A stretch of 64,000 nt of DNA. Source: Streptomyces sp. CBMA29 (GTDB lineage Bacteria > Actinomycetota > Actinomycetes > Streptomycetales > Streptomycetaceae). Location: assembly GCF_014596445.1 (NCBI RefSeq), contig NZ_MECL01000196.1, positions 1 through 64,000 of the forward strand, written 5' to 3'. Within the stretch, counting starts at the first letter, position 1. The number at the start of each line of letters is the position of its first letter. Below, piece by piece: positions 54,164 to 62,597 of this stretch. The notes beneath the pieces were generated by a model. The model was given only the letters and a program-made list of their open reading frames with translations, ran no database searches and was not told where the DNA came from. The position numbers and the translations under genes were made by a program.

Positions 54164-55093
54164 TCAGCGGCTGGTGAGCGTCAGGAGTGTGGCCTCGGGC
54201 GGGCAGGCGATACGGACCGGGGTGAAGCGGTTGGCGCCGCAGCCCGCGGAGACGTGCAGGTAGGACGTGGAGCCGGTGGCCGTATGGGTGGACAGGCCCT
54301 TGACGCGGTCGGTGTCGAGGTCGCAGTTGGTGACCAGCGCGCCGTAGAAGGGGACGCAGATCTGGCCGCCGTGGGTGTGCCCGGCGAGGATCAGCGGGTA
54401 GCGGTCGGACGTGAAGGCGTCCAGGACGCGCAGGTAGGGCGCGTGGACGACCGCCAGGTTGAAGTCGGTGTCCGGGTCGGGGCCGCCCGCGACCGCGGCG
54501 TAGCGGTCGCGCTTGATGTGCGGGTCGTCCAGGCCGGTGAGGCCGAGCACGGGGCCGTGGTCGAGCTTGAGCTGCCCGCGGGAGTTGCTGAGGCCGACCC
54601 AGCCCGCCGCGTCGAACGCGTCGCGCAGCTCGCCCCAGGGGTTGCGCAGGACGCCGTGCGCGGCGCGGTCCTTGCCGTTCAGACCGTGCTGGCCGCGCGC
54701 CTTCTCCACCAAGTACCGGGCGGGATTGCGGAACTTGGGACCGTAGTAGTCGTTCGACCCGAAGACGTACGTGCCGGGGAACCGCATCAACGGGCCCAGC
54801 GCGTCCAGGACTTCGGGTACGGCGGTGGGGTCCGACAGATTGTCACCGGTGTTGACGACCAGGTCGGGGCGCAGGCCCGCCAGCGACTGGAGCCAGCGGC
54901 GCTTCTTGTTCTGGCCCGACACCATGTGGATGTCGGAGACCTGGAGGATACGGATCGGGCGCATGCCCTCGGGCAGCACCGGGATGTCGACGCGGCGCAG
55001 GCGGAAGGACCGCGCCTCGAAACCGGCCGCGTACGCCAGGCCGGCCGCGCCGGCCGCCGTCACACCGAGGGGAATTCCGTATCGCGCGCGCAT
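54164..55093 (-). CDS. Membrane-anchored metallophosphoesterase
   Basis: A 309-residue calcineurin-like phosphoesterase. A hydrophobic N-terminus (GIPLGVTAAGAAGLAYAAGF) is probably a membrane anchor. Metal ligands: D-x-H in ILQVSDIHMVSG, GD in VVNTGDNLSD, GSND in YVFGSNDYYG, and H..GHTH in VVHAPY and LILAGHTHGGQIC. The Mycobacterium homologue beside ponA2 (Rv3683) has the same position relative to the penicillin-binding protein and WhiB gene, so this is conserved core. The substrate is not known. Confidence 0.9.
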   Translation of the reverse strand: MRARYGIPLGVTAAGAAGLAYAAGFEARSFRLRRVDIPVLPEGMRPIRILQVSDIHMVSGQNKKRRWLQSLAGLRPDLVVNTGDNLSDPTAVPEVLDALGPLMRFPGTYVFGSNDYYGPKFRNPARYLVEKARGQHGLNGKDRAAHGVLRNPWGELRDAFDAAGWVGLSNSRGQLKLDHGPVLGLTGLDDPHIKRDRYAAVAGGPDPDTDFNLAVVHAPYLRVLDAFTSDRYPLILAGHTHGGQICVPFYGALVTNCDLDTDRVKGLSTHTATGSTSYLHVSAGCGANRFTPVRIACPPEATLLTLTSR

Positions 55094-55247
55094 ACGTCCA
55101 TCGTGTCAGAGTCCGGGCCGTACGCGCGCCAAGGCCCCCTCGACCGGTGCCGGGCGCAGCCTGCCGTACGCACCACCGACGGGCAGCCGCACCCACCTCC
55201 CTCGTATATGCGGCGCGACCGCCGCGCAGGGATGCGAAACTCGGCGT

Positions 55248-55706
55248 ATGACCACCACGCTCAAGCAGCGACTGCACGACGACCTCACCAAGGCGATCAA
55301 GGGACGCGACGAACTGCGCTCCGCCACGCTCCGGCTCACCCTCACGGCCATCACGAAGGAGGAGGTCGCGGGCACCACCGCGCGCACCCTCTCCGACGAC
55401 GAGGTGCTGAAGGTGATCGCGAGCGAGGCGAAGAAGCGCCGGGAGGCGGCCGAGGCATTCGCGCAGGGCGGCCGGGCGGAGTCGGCGGAGCGGGAACGGG
55501 CGGAGCGCGAGGTGCTGGCGGAGTACCTGCCCAAGCAGCTCGGGGACGACGAGCTGACCGTGATCGTGCGGGACGCCATCGCCGAGTCGGGGGCGGAGGG
55601 GCCGCGCGCCATGGGCGCCGTCATGAAGATCGTCAACCCGAAGGTGGCCGGGCTCGCGGAGGGCGGCCGGGTGGCCGCCGAGGTGAAGCGCCAGCTCGCG
55701 GGCTGA
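55248..55706 (+). CDS. yqeY: GatB/YqeY domain-containing protein
   Basis: A 152-residue YqeY-family protein (MTTTLKQRLHDDLTKAIKGR), related to the tRNA-binding tail domain of the amidotransferase subunit GatB. Features: LTLTAITKEEVAGTTARTLS, EAKKRREAAEAFAQGGRAE and EVLAEYLPKQLGDDELTVIV, MGAVMKIVNPKVAGLAEGG. It may act on tRNA or amidation but this is not settled. ATG 55248; the same-strand earlier starts are not credible. It is followed by a strong terminator. Confidence 0.92.
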   Translation: MTTTLKQRLHDDLTKAIKGRDELRSATLRLTLTAITKEEVAGTTARTLSDDEVLKVIASEAKKRREAAEAFAQGGRAESAERERAEREVLAEYLPKQLGDDELTVIVRDAIAESGAEGPRAMGAVMKIVNPKVAGLAEGGRVAAEVKRQLAG

Positions 55707-55734
55707 TCCGCCGCACTCATCAGCAGACCTCACG

Positions 55735-55770
55735 CGTAAGGGGCGCCCTCTTAGGAGGGCGCCCCTTACG
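55735..55770 (+). terminator. Terminator hairpin after yqeY
   Basis: CGTAAGGGGCGCCCTC pairs perfectly (16 bp) with its complement across the TTAG loop, 29 bases after the stop and between convergent genes yqeY and ponA. Confidence 0.85.
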
Positions 55771-55874
55771 ACGTCACATATGCGCGGGCCAGACTCGTGC
55801 GCCGGCCAACGCCTCACGGCTACGTCACGGCTACGTCACACCTGCGCCGTCCCTACGCCGTCCCTACGCCGTCC

Positions 55875-58250
55875 CTACGTCGCCCCCGTCGTACCCCCCG
55901 CCCGGCCGTTCCCGCCGCCGGTGGTCAGGCCGGGGAAGGTCGGGAAGGGGTTGGGGCTGCCGTTGGTGGCGCCGTTGGCGCCGGTCGCGCCCACGGTCGT
56001 ACCCGTCGTCGTACCGCCGGTGGTGCCGCCGCCGGTGGTGCCGCCGGTGGCGCCCGCCGTGATGGCGCCGGTGGTCGTGCCCATGGTGGTGACGCCGCCG
56101 GGGCCGTGGCCGCCGCCCGGTCCCTTGTGCTTGTTGTCGGTGTTGTTGGCGTTGCCGGGGTTGTTCGGATCGGGCGACGCCGGAGGGTTCTTGCCCTTGT
56201 CCGGGATGTTGAGCGGCACGGTCACGAAGGTGAGCACCGGCTTGCCGTCCAGGGACGCGGTGACGGCGTCCTTCCAGATGGGGGCGGGGCCGTCGGCGCC
56301 GTACACCAGCGGGTAGTACTTGCCGCCGATCGTGACCCGCTTCATCTTCTGGGAGTGCTTGGGGTCACCCATCCACACGGCCGCCGCCATGTTCGGCGTG
56401 TAGCCGGCGAACCAGGCCGCCCACCGGTCGTCGGTCGTACCGGTCTTACCGGCGGTGTCCCGGCCGTCGTCCAGGTTGGCCGCCTCGCCCGTACCGTCGT
56501 CGACGACGCCCTTGAGCATCGTGTTGATGGTGTCGGCGGTGTTCTGCGACATGGCCTGCGAGCAGAGCGACTTGGGCACCGTCAGCTTCTTGCCGCCCGC
56601 CGCCGTCACGGACGCGATGGCGATCGGCGTGCAGTAGACGCCGCGGTTGGCGAAGGCGGCGTACGCGGCGGCCACGTTGAGCGGCGACACCTCGTTGGTG
56701 CCGAGGGTGAGCGAGGCGATCTGGTTCAGCGGCTTGCCGTCGGCGCGGTTGAGGCCGAGCTTGGTCGCCATGTTGACGATCGGGCAGAGCCCGATCTGGC
56801 TCTCGAGCTGGAGGAAGTAGGTGTTGATCGACTTCTTCAGCGCCTCGGGCATCTGGTACGGGCCGACCTCGGACGGGTCCTCGTTGCCCGTCTCGTCGGT
56901 GCCGTGGATGGTGCTGTTGTCGCAGGTCGTGACGTCGGGGTACGTCATCTTGTTCGGCGACGCCTCCGACTGGTCCGGCTTGTAGCCCGCTTCGAGCGCG
57001 GCGGCGGCCGTGATCGGCTTGAACGTCGAGCCGTTCTGGAAGCCCTGGCCGCCGCCCATGTTGGCATTGACCGAGAAGTTGATCTGCGTCTCGTTCTTGC
57101 CGAAGCCGTACGGCTTGCTCTGGCCCATCGCGACGATCTTGCCGGTGCCGGGCTCCACCAGGGTGACGGCGGCGGCGATGGCGTCGCTCTTGTAGACGTG
57201 CTTGCTGATGCCGTCCAGCACACCCGCCTGCGCCTTGGGGTCGAGCGTGGTCTTGATGGTCAGACCGCCGGTGTCCCAGGTCTTGGCGCGCTCCTCCTTC
57301 GTCTTGCCGAAGGCGGCGTTGGTGAGGAAGGTGTTGCGCACGTAGTCGCAGAAGAAGCCCGCGCCGTTGACGGCGGTGATGCAGCCGTTCTTCGGCGAGC
57401 TGACCTTCAGGCCGAGCGGCGCCTTCTGCGCGGTGGCGGACTGCTCGGGGGTGATGTCCTTGAGCTGCGCCATGCGCGCCAGCACCGTATTGCGACGCTT
57501 GAGGGCTTCCTGCTCGTCGTTGATCGGGTCGTAGCGGCTCGGCGACTGGACCAGGCCCGCCAGCAGCGCGGCCTCGGTGAGCGACAGGTTCTTGGCGTGC
57601 TTGCTGAAGTACCGCTGCGAGGCGGCCTCGACGCCGTACGCCTGCTCGCCGAAGAAGGTGATGTTGAGGTAGTTCTCCAGGATCTTCTTCTTGCCCAGTT
57701 CCTTCTCGACCTGGATCGCGTACTTCATTTCCTTGATCTTGCGGCCGATCGTCTGCTGGGTGGCGAGGGCGACCTTGTTGGGGTCGTCGCCCGCCTCCTC
57801 CACGAAGACGTTCTTCACGTACTGCTGCGTCAGGGTCGAGGCGCCCTGGGTGCCGCCCTCCGACGCGTTGTTGCTGAGCGCGCGCAGGATGCCCTTGGGG
57901 TCGAGCGCGCCGTGCTCGAAGAAGCGCGAGTCCTCGATGGCGACGATGGCGCTGAGGACGTTGGGGTTCATGTCCTCGATCGGGACGACGGTGCGGTCGC
58001 GCGAGTAGACCGTGGCGATCAGGCCGCCGTGCGCGTCCAGGATCTTCGACGCCTGGCTGAGCGGCGGGGTCTTCAGCTCGCCCGGCAGGTCGTCGAAGCC
58101 GGCCGCGGTGCCCTTGGCCGACAGGCCGAGCGCGCCCACGGCGGGCAGCGCGATGCCCGCGAGGACCACGCCGGAGAGCACGCTGACGCCGAGGAACTTG
58201 GCGGCCTGCTGGGCTGTGCTCAGCCCCCCGCCCGATCGCTTGTGTGCCAT
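55875..58250 (-). CDS. ponA: Bifunctional penicillin-binding protein (class A, transglycosylase/transpeptidase)
   Basis: A 791-residue class A PBP. One transmembrane helix (FLGVSVLSGVVLAGIALPAV). GT51 glycosyltransferase: VAIEDSRFFEHGALDPKGIL with the catalytic Glu, then GGTQGASTLTQQYVKN and RKIKEMKYAIQVEKELGKKK. Transpeptidase: SxxK nucleophile in QNGSTFKPITAA, SxN in KKSINTYF, KTG in DTAGKTGTTDD. The C-terminal 110 residues are Pro/Asn/Gly/Thr-rich, wall-spanning and common in this group. It polymerises and cross-links peptidoglycan and is divergent from wblA, as ponA2 is from whiB4 in mycobacteria. Confidence 0.95.
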   Translation of the reverse strand: MAHKRSGGGLSTAQQAAKFLGVSVLSGVVLAGIALPAVGALGLSAKGTAAGFDDLPGELKTPPLSQASKILDAHGGLIATVYSRDRTVVPIEDMNPNVLSAIVAIEDSRFFEHGALDPKGILRALSNNASEGGTQGASTLTQQYVKNVFVEEAGDDPNKVALATQQTIGRKIKEMKYAIQVEKELGKKKILENYLNITFFGEQAYGVEAASQRYFSKHAKNLSLTEAALLAGLVQSPSRYDPINDEQEALKRRNTVLARMAQLKDITPEQSATAQKAPLGLKVSSPKNGCITAVNGAGFFCDYVRNTFLTNAAFGKTKEERAKTWDTGGLTIKTTLDPKAQAGVLDGISKHVYKSDAIAAAVTLVEPGTGKIVAMGQSKPYGFGKNETQINFSVNANMGGGQGFQNGSTFKPITAAAALEAGYKPDQSEASPNKMTYPDVTTCDNSTIHGTDETGNEDPSEVGPYQMPEALKKSINTYFLQLESQIGLCPIVNMATKLGLNRADGKPLNQIASLTLGTNEVSPLNVAAAYAAFANRGVYCTPIAIASVTAAGGKKLTVPKSLCSQAMSQNTADTINTMLKGVVDDGTGEAANLDDGRDTAGKTGTTDDRWAAWFAGYTPNMAAAVWMGDPKHSQKMKRVTIGGKYYPLVYGADGPAPIWKDAVTASLDGKPVLTFVTVPLNIPDKGKNPPASPDPNNPGNANNTDNKHKGPGGGHGPGGVTTMGTTTGAITAGATGGTTGGGTTGGTTTGTTVGATGANGATNGSPNPFPTFPGLTTGGGNGRAGGTTGAT

Positions 58251-58647
58251 GGAGGCAGCCTACGTTGCGATTCCCCGGACGTGCGCCCAACTGTTCGCCT
58301 ACTCTGTAACGGACAGGGCGCGATCGTCGGGCGCGTTCCTGCCTTCCTTCGTCACTCTTGTGAGTGATGAGAACTGCCCGAATTTCGGCATATGCCGAGG
58401 GACTTGTCCCTTATGGCGAGACGATGTGTGCTACTTCGCCTCTTAAGTCCGATATTGGTGCCGCATAAGCCCGCCTCACTCCGTTGGGTGATCTCCCGCG
58501 CACGCATAGTCCGTTCGGGCCATGCAAGATTGGGCCGGAAAGGGCTGTTGCGCCGCGCCTACCTTCCGTAACGTCCTCAACTGGCGACGGTGAATATGCC
58601 GTTTGCCGCCGTGGGGGAGCCTCGATTCGGGAGAGGACGGCGCCAGC
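58251..58647. other. Divergent ponA/wblA control region
   Basis: 397 bases without a gene. Three symmetric elements cluster at 58352-58410 (listed separately). TACCTT near 58559 resembles a -10 for wblA. The wblA start is preceded by GGGAGAGGACGG (58629-58640). Confidence 0.5.
58352..58410. promoter_or_regulatory. Cluster of three inverted repeats in the wblA upstream region
   Basis: TCACTC-TTGT-GAGTGA (58352-58367), the 14-bp palindrome TCGGCATATGCCGA (58385-58398), and GGGAC-TT-GTCCC (58399-58410) stand within 59 bases. They are probable binding sites for developmental or stress regulators controlling wblA and perhaps ponA; none is assigned. Confidence 0.5.
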
Positions 58648-58980
58648 ATGAGTAGCTGGGTAACCGACTGGAGCACGCAAGCGGCGTGCAGGACCACAGA
58701 TCCGGACGAGCTGTTCGTCCAGGGCGCGGCTCAGAACAGGGCCAAGGCGGTGTGCACCGGCTGCCCGGTGCGGACCGAGTGCCTGGCGGACGCGCTCGAC
58801 AACCGGGTGGAGTTCGGCGTGTGGGGGGGTATGACCGAGCGTGAACGCCGTGCGCTGCTGCGACGCCGCCCCATGGTGACCTCGTGGCGCAGACTGCTGG
58901 AGACGGCACGCACCGAGTACGAGCGCAGCACCGGCCTCATCCCGCTCGACGACGAGGACGACTACGCCGCCGCGGGCTGA
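58648..58980 (+). CDS. wblA: WhiB-like regulator WblA
   Basis: A 110-residue Wbl protein with four cysteines for a [4Fe-4S] cluster (Cys14, Cys36, Cys39, Cys45), the GVWGG turn (57-61) and the basic tail RERRALLRRR for DNA contact. The sequence TTDPDELFVQGAAQNRAKAV is characteristic of WblA, a repressor of antibiotic production and regulator of sporulation in Streptomyces and the orthologue of mycobacterial WhiB4. Start: ATG 58648 (MSSWVTDWSTQAACRTT) with GAGAGGACGG upstream. Divergent from ponA, as in related genomes. Confidence 0.95.
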   Translation: MSSWVTDWSTQAACRTTDPDELFVQGAAQNRAKAVCTGCPVRTECLADALDNRVEFGVWGGMTERERRALLRRRPMVTSWRRLLETARTEYERSTGLIPLDDEDDYAAAG

Positions 58981-59051
58981 CGACCGGTCGGAACCGCACC
59001 CTGACGTACGTGGCCCGGCCCCGCGTCACCGCGCGGTCCGACCTCGCACCA

Positions 59052-60383
59052 CTACGCGGCCGCGGGCCGACCGTCCGCCAACTGCTCGCCGATCGCCCGC
59101 AACCCGGTCAGATCGTGTACGTCACCGGGCAGCGCTGTCACGTCCACCATGGGGACCTCCGGGTGGACGGACACAAAGCGGTCGCGCGTGCGTCGTTCAC
59201 GCGCGACCACCTGCATGCGTTCGGCATGGAGGCGTAGCAATCCGGCGGCCAGCCGTTCGGTACCGGCCGCGGTCGCTGTGCTGGACGTGCTCGCAGTGCT
59301 CGACGTCCCTGAGCCGCTGGCGCTCGAACTGCCGGCGCTTGAACTGCCAGCGGTGCTTGCTGAACTGGATGCGGAGGCCCGCTGGGAGTCAGCCTTCCCG
59401 GCCGGATGATCCACAATGCCGCCGTCCGCAAGATTTTCTTCCAGCGCCTCCTCCAGGGCCTCGGCGGCGGCCAGTGCCCGCTCCGCGGTGAGGTGCGCGG
59501 CGCCGCTGCCGTGGACGCGGTTGAGTACGAGACCGGCGAGCGGCATGTCCTCGGCCGCCAGGCGCTCCACGAAGTAGGCCGCCTCCCGAAGGGCGTCCCG
59601 CTCCGGGGCGGCGACCACCAGGAAGGCCGTGCCCGGCGCCTGGAGCAGCCGGTACGTGGCGTCGGCGCGGGTCCTGAAGCCGCCGAACATGGTGTCCATG
59701 GCGGCCACGAAGGTCTGCACGTCGCGCAGCAGCCCGGCGCCCATCACCTTGCTGAGGGTGCCGGTCATCATCGACATCCCGATGTTGAGGAATTTCACTC
59801 CGGCCCGGCCGCCGACCTTGGCAGGCGCCATCAGCAGCTTGATGAACTTGCCGTCGAGGAAGGAGCCGAGCCGCTTGGGCGCGTCCAGGAAGTCCAGCGC
59901 GCTGCGGCTCGGCGGGGTGTCGACGATGATCAGGTCCCAGGCGTCCTGGGCCCTGAGCTGGCCCAGCTTCTCCATCGCCATGTACTCCTGCGTGCCCGCG
60001 AAACCGGCCGACAGGGACTGGTAGAAGGGGTTCTCCAGGATCGCGCGGGCCCGCTCCTGATCGGAGTGCTGGACCACGACCTCGTCGAAGGTCCGCTTCA
60101 TGTCCAGCATCATCGCGTGCAGCGAACCGCCGGCGGACCGATCAATTCCGGCCACCTCGCGCGGGGTGTTGTCCAGTTCGGTCAGGCCCATGGACTGGGC
60201 CAGCCGCCGCGCCGGGTCGATCGTGAGTACGACGGCCGTACGGCCGCGCTCGGCGGCGCGTACGCCCAGGGACGCGGCGGTCGTCGTCTTGCCGACACCG
60301 CCGGAACCGCAGCACACGATGATCCGCGTCTTGGGGTCGTCGAGCAGCGGGTCGATCTCCAGCACGGGGCTCTCCAGGCTCAT
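59052..60383 (-). CDS. ArsA-family ATPase (GET3-like), second of a pair
   Basis: A 443-residue deviant-Walker ATPase. P-loop CCGSGGVGKTTTAASLG (about residues 24-40), switch I-like LTIDPARRLAQSMGL, switch II IIVDTPPSRSALDFL, and the adenine loop VAAPERDALREA. A Ser/Ala/Thr-rich insert (about 330-375), built from short repeats, lies near the C-terminus. It is 3 bases after the first paralogue, so they form an operon, equivalent to Rv3679/Rv3680 beside whiB4. The role as arsenite pump is unlikely, as there is no ArsB; the pair is thought to act as a heteromeric ATPase. Confidence 0.9.
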   Translation of the reverse strand: MSLESPVLEIDPLLDDPKTRIIVCCGSGGVGKTTTAASLGVRAAERGRTAVVLTIDPARRLAQSMGLTELDNTPREVAGIDRSAGGSLHAMMLDMKRTFDEVVVQHSDQERARAILENPFYQSLSAGFAGTQEYMAMEKLGQLRAQDAWDLIIVDTPPSRSALDFLDAPKRLGSFLDGKFIKLLMAPAKVGGRAGVKFLNIGMSMMTGTLSKVMGAGLLRDVQTFVAAMDTMFGGFRTRADATYRLLQAPGTAFLVVAAPERDALREAAYFVERLAAEDMPLAGLVLNRVHGSGAAHLTAERALAAAEALEEALEENLADGGIVDHPAGKADSQRASASSSASTAGSSSAGSSSASGSGTSSTASTSSTATAAGTERLAAGLLRLHAERMQVVARERRTRDRFVSVHPEVPMVDVTALPGDVHDLTGLRAIGEQLADGRPAAA

Positions 60384-60386
60384 GGG

Positions 60387-61622
60387 TCAGACCTCGTCTC
60401 CGGTGTCGGCGTCTTCGTCCGGGTGAGCGTCGGCGTCCGCCGCGGCACGATCGGCGTCCGGGCCGTCGCCCTCGGCGTCCGCCGCGGTGCCACCGGCGTC
60501 CGGGCCGTCAACGTCGGCGTCATCGGTGTCTTCGTCCGGGTGAGCGGCGGATTTCCCGCGGGCGCCGTCCTTGGCGAAGGCGCCGCCGAAGCCCGGCACG
60601 GCCTGCTTGCGCAGGCTGTCGGCCAGCCGGTAGAGCCCGCCGAGGTCGACGCCCTCGCCGATCAGCTCCAACTCCCGTACGGGAAGGCCGAGTCCGCCGA
60701 TCTCGGCGCGCTGCTCGCGCTCCAGGACCACCCGCTCGGCGTGCTCGTACGCCTGGGTGAGCAGCGGGTCGACCAGCCGCTCGGCGACTCCGCCGCGCCG
60801 GGCTCCGCCGAGCCCGGCCTGGGACAGGGCCTTGGCGACGGCCGTACGCCGTTTGCCGACGCCGCCGCCGCTGCCGCCCGCCGGGAGGTCGGTGACCTGG
60901 GCGAGGGCCGCGTCCTCCAGGAGCACGGGGCGCACCATGTTGACGATGACGGCGCCCACCGGCAGCCCGGCGGAGCGCAGTTCCGCGACGCCGTCCATCG
61001 TCTCCTGGACCGGCATCTCCTCCAGGAGCGTCACCAGGTGGACGGCGGTCTGCGGGGACTTCATCACGCGCATCACGGTCTGCGCCTGGTTGTGTATGGG
61101 GCCCATCCTGGCCAGCCCGGCGACCTCGTCGTTGACGTTGAGGAAGCGGGTGATCCGTCCGGTGGGCGGGGCGTCGAGCACCACCGCGTCGTACACCGGC
61201 CAGCCCGCCTTGTCCTTGCGGCGGACGGCCTCGCACACCTTGCCGGTCAGCAGCACGTCCCGCAGCCCGGGGGCGACGGTGGTGGCGAAGTCGATCGCGC
61301 CGAGCTTCTTGAGCGCGCGCCCGGCGCGGCCGAGCTTGTAGAACATGTCCAGGTAGTCCAGCATCGCCAGCTCGGCGTCGATGGCCAGCGCGTGCACCTC
61401 GCCGCCGCCGGGTGCGGAAGCGATTTTCCGCTCCTGGTACGGCAGCGCCTCGGTCTCGAAGAGCTGGGCGATGCCCTGCCGCTCCTCCACCTCGACCAGC
61501 AGCACACGCCGTCCCTCGGACGCGAGCGCGAGGGACAGCGCGGCGGCGACCGTGGTCTTTCCCGTGCCGCCCTTGCCCGTCACGATGTGGAGCCTGACGG
61601 CGGAAGACTGTTGAGGGCTCAC
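60387..61622 (-). CDS. ArsA-family ATPase (GET3-like), first of a pair
   Basis: A 411-residue ATPase. P-loop IVTGKGGTGKTTVAAALS (deviant Walker A), VEVEERQGIAQLF, and switch II VVLDAPPTGRITRFL. The last 60 residues are acidic Asp/Ala/Gly repeats encoded by a partly duplicated block (60399-60545), likely disordered. GTG 61622 is the start. It shares an operon with the next ATPase and is divergent from the DUF4177 gene. Function inferred from mycobacterial orthologues, not from direct motif evidence of a substrate. Confidence 0.9.
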   Translation of the reverse strand: MSPQQSSAVRLHIVTGKGGTGKTTVAAALSLALASEGRRVLLVEVEERQGIAQLFETEALPYQERKIASAPGGGEVHALAIDAELAMLDYLDMFYKLGRAGRALKKLGAIDFATTVAPGLRDVLLTGKVCEAVRRKDKAGWPVYDAVVLDAPPTGRITRFLNVNDEVAGLARMGPIHNQAQTVMRVMKSPQTAVHLVTLLEEMPVQETMDGVAELRSAGLPVGAVIVNMVRPVLLEDAALAQVTDLPAGGSGGGVGKRRTAVAKALSQAGLGGARRGGVAERLVDPLLTQAYEHAERVVLEREQRAEIGGLGLPVRELELIGEGVDLGGLYRLADSLRKQAVPGFGGAFAKDGARGKSAAHPDEDTDDADVDGPDAGGTAADAEGDGPDADRAAADADAHPDEDADTGDEV

Positions 61623-61863
61623 CTTGCGAGCCTAACCACTGAAGGCACCACGTACTCGGGCGGCCGTCCGGTTGGGGTGACCGCGCGATGGCCGCCGGGT
61701 GTCGGTCCGGGGCGGCGGCGCGGAGCCGAAACGGCGTCGAAAGGGCGTCGCGGCAGTTGTCCGGCGGCGGTCCGCGGGCGGTCCGGGGGCGGTCCGCGTA
61801 CGCTCCCCGCCGGTCGGGGAGCGCTGTGCCGGACGGCCGCCGGGGAGGCACTACAGTCGCCGT

Positions 61864-62025
61864 ATGGCGAAGAAGTGGGAATACGCGACCGTGCCGCTGC
61901 TCGTGCACGCGACGAAGCAGATCCTCGACACGTGGGGCGAGGACGGCTGGGAACTGGTGCAGGTCGTGCCGGGGATGAGCCCCGAGCAGCTCGTGGCGTA
62001 CTTCAAGCGGGAGAAGGCGGCGTGA
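61864..62025 (+). CDS. DUF4177 domain-containing small protein
   Basis: A 53-residue protein beginning MAKKWEYATVPLLVHATKQI, with DTWGEDGWELVQVVPG, the DUF4177 signature (W..GWELV). ATG 61864. Its TGA overlaps the GTG of the RidA gene by GTGA, so they are coupled, as in the mycobacterial Rv3678A-Rv3678c pair. Function unknown. Confidence 0.9.
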   Translation: MAKKWEYATVPLLVHATKQILDTWGEDGWELVQVVPGMSPEQLVAYFKREKAA

Positions 62026-62489
62026 GCGGCGCCGTCGACGCGCGGCTCGCGGAGCTGGGGCTGACGCTGCCGGACGTGGTCCCGCCGCTGGCGGCCTACC
62101 AGCCCGCGGTGATCTCCGGGCGGTACGTCTTCACCTCGGGTCAGCTCCCCATGGTCGGGGGCAAGCTCGCGCTGACCGGCAAGGTCGGCGCCGAGGTCAC
62201 CGCCGACGAGGCGAAGGACCTGGCCCGTACCTGCGCGCTCAACGCGCTGGCCGCCGTCCGTTCGGTCATCGGTGACCTCGACCGGATCGCCCGCGTGGTC
62301 AAGGTCGTCGGCTTCGTCGCCTCCGCCCCCGACTTCACCGGCCAGCCCGGTGTGATCAACGGCGCCAGCGAACTGCTCGGCGAGGTCCTCGGTGACAAGG
62401 GCGTGCACGCGCGCAGCGCCGTCGGCGTGGCCGTCCTCCCGCTGGACGCCCCGGTCGAGGTCGAGGTCCAGGTCGAGCTGACGGACTGA
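62022..62489 (+). CDS. RidA family protein (reactive enamine/imine deaminase-like)
   Basis: A 155-residue RidA/YjgF-family protein. YVFTSGQLPMVGGKLALTGK is the first conserved block, ALNALAAVRSVIGDLDRIAR the second, and GDKGVHARSAVGVAVLPLDA carries the conserved arginine in ARSAVG. Family members hydrolyse reactive 2-aminoacrylate, but many paralogues have other roles. The GTG start overlaps the DUF4177 stop. The acidic C-terminus (VEVEVQVELTD) is normal for the fold. Confidence 0.92.
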   Translation: MSGAVDARLAELGLTLPDVVPPLAAYQPAVISGRYVFTSGQLPMVGGKLALTGKVGAEVTADEAKDLARTCALNALAAVRSVIGDLDRIARVVKVVGFVASAPDFTGQPGVINGASELLGEVLGDKGVHARSAVGVAVLPLDAPVEVEVQVELTD

Positions 62490-62529
62490 GTCCGCCGGTC
62501 CGCCGGTCCGCCGGTCCGCCGGTCCGGCG
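62490..62529 (+). repeat. Tandem 9-bp TCCGCCGGT array
   Basis: Four copies of TCCGCCGGT directly after the RidA stop. Confidence 0.9.
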
Positions 62530-62597
62530 CCTGCGGGGGACGTCCCCGCGGGCGGCGGCTCTCGAACATCGCGCCGGATGGACGTAGCATCCCGCCC

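Noticed and set aside
55797-58367. Long open frames opposite ponA on the plus strand and in a second minus frame
   Set aside because: They mirror the real gene; the products are Arg/Ala-rich without motifs, as expected for shadows in GC-rich DNA.
59406-61863. Open frame extending the RidA gene upstream through the ArsA-like genes
   Set aside because: The RidA family start is at 62022; the upstream part is antisense to two recognised ATPases.
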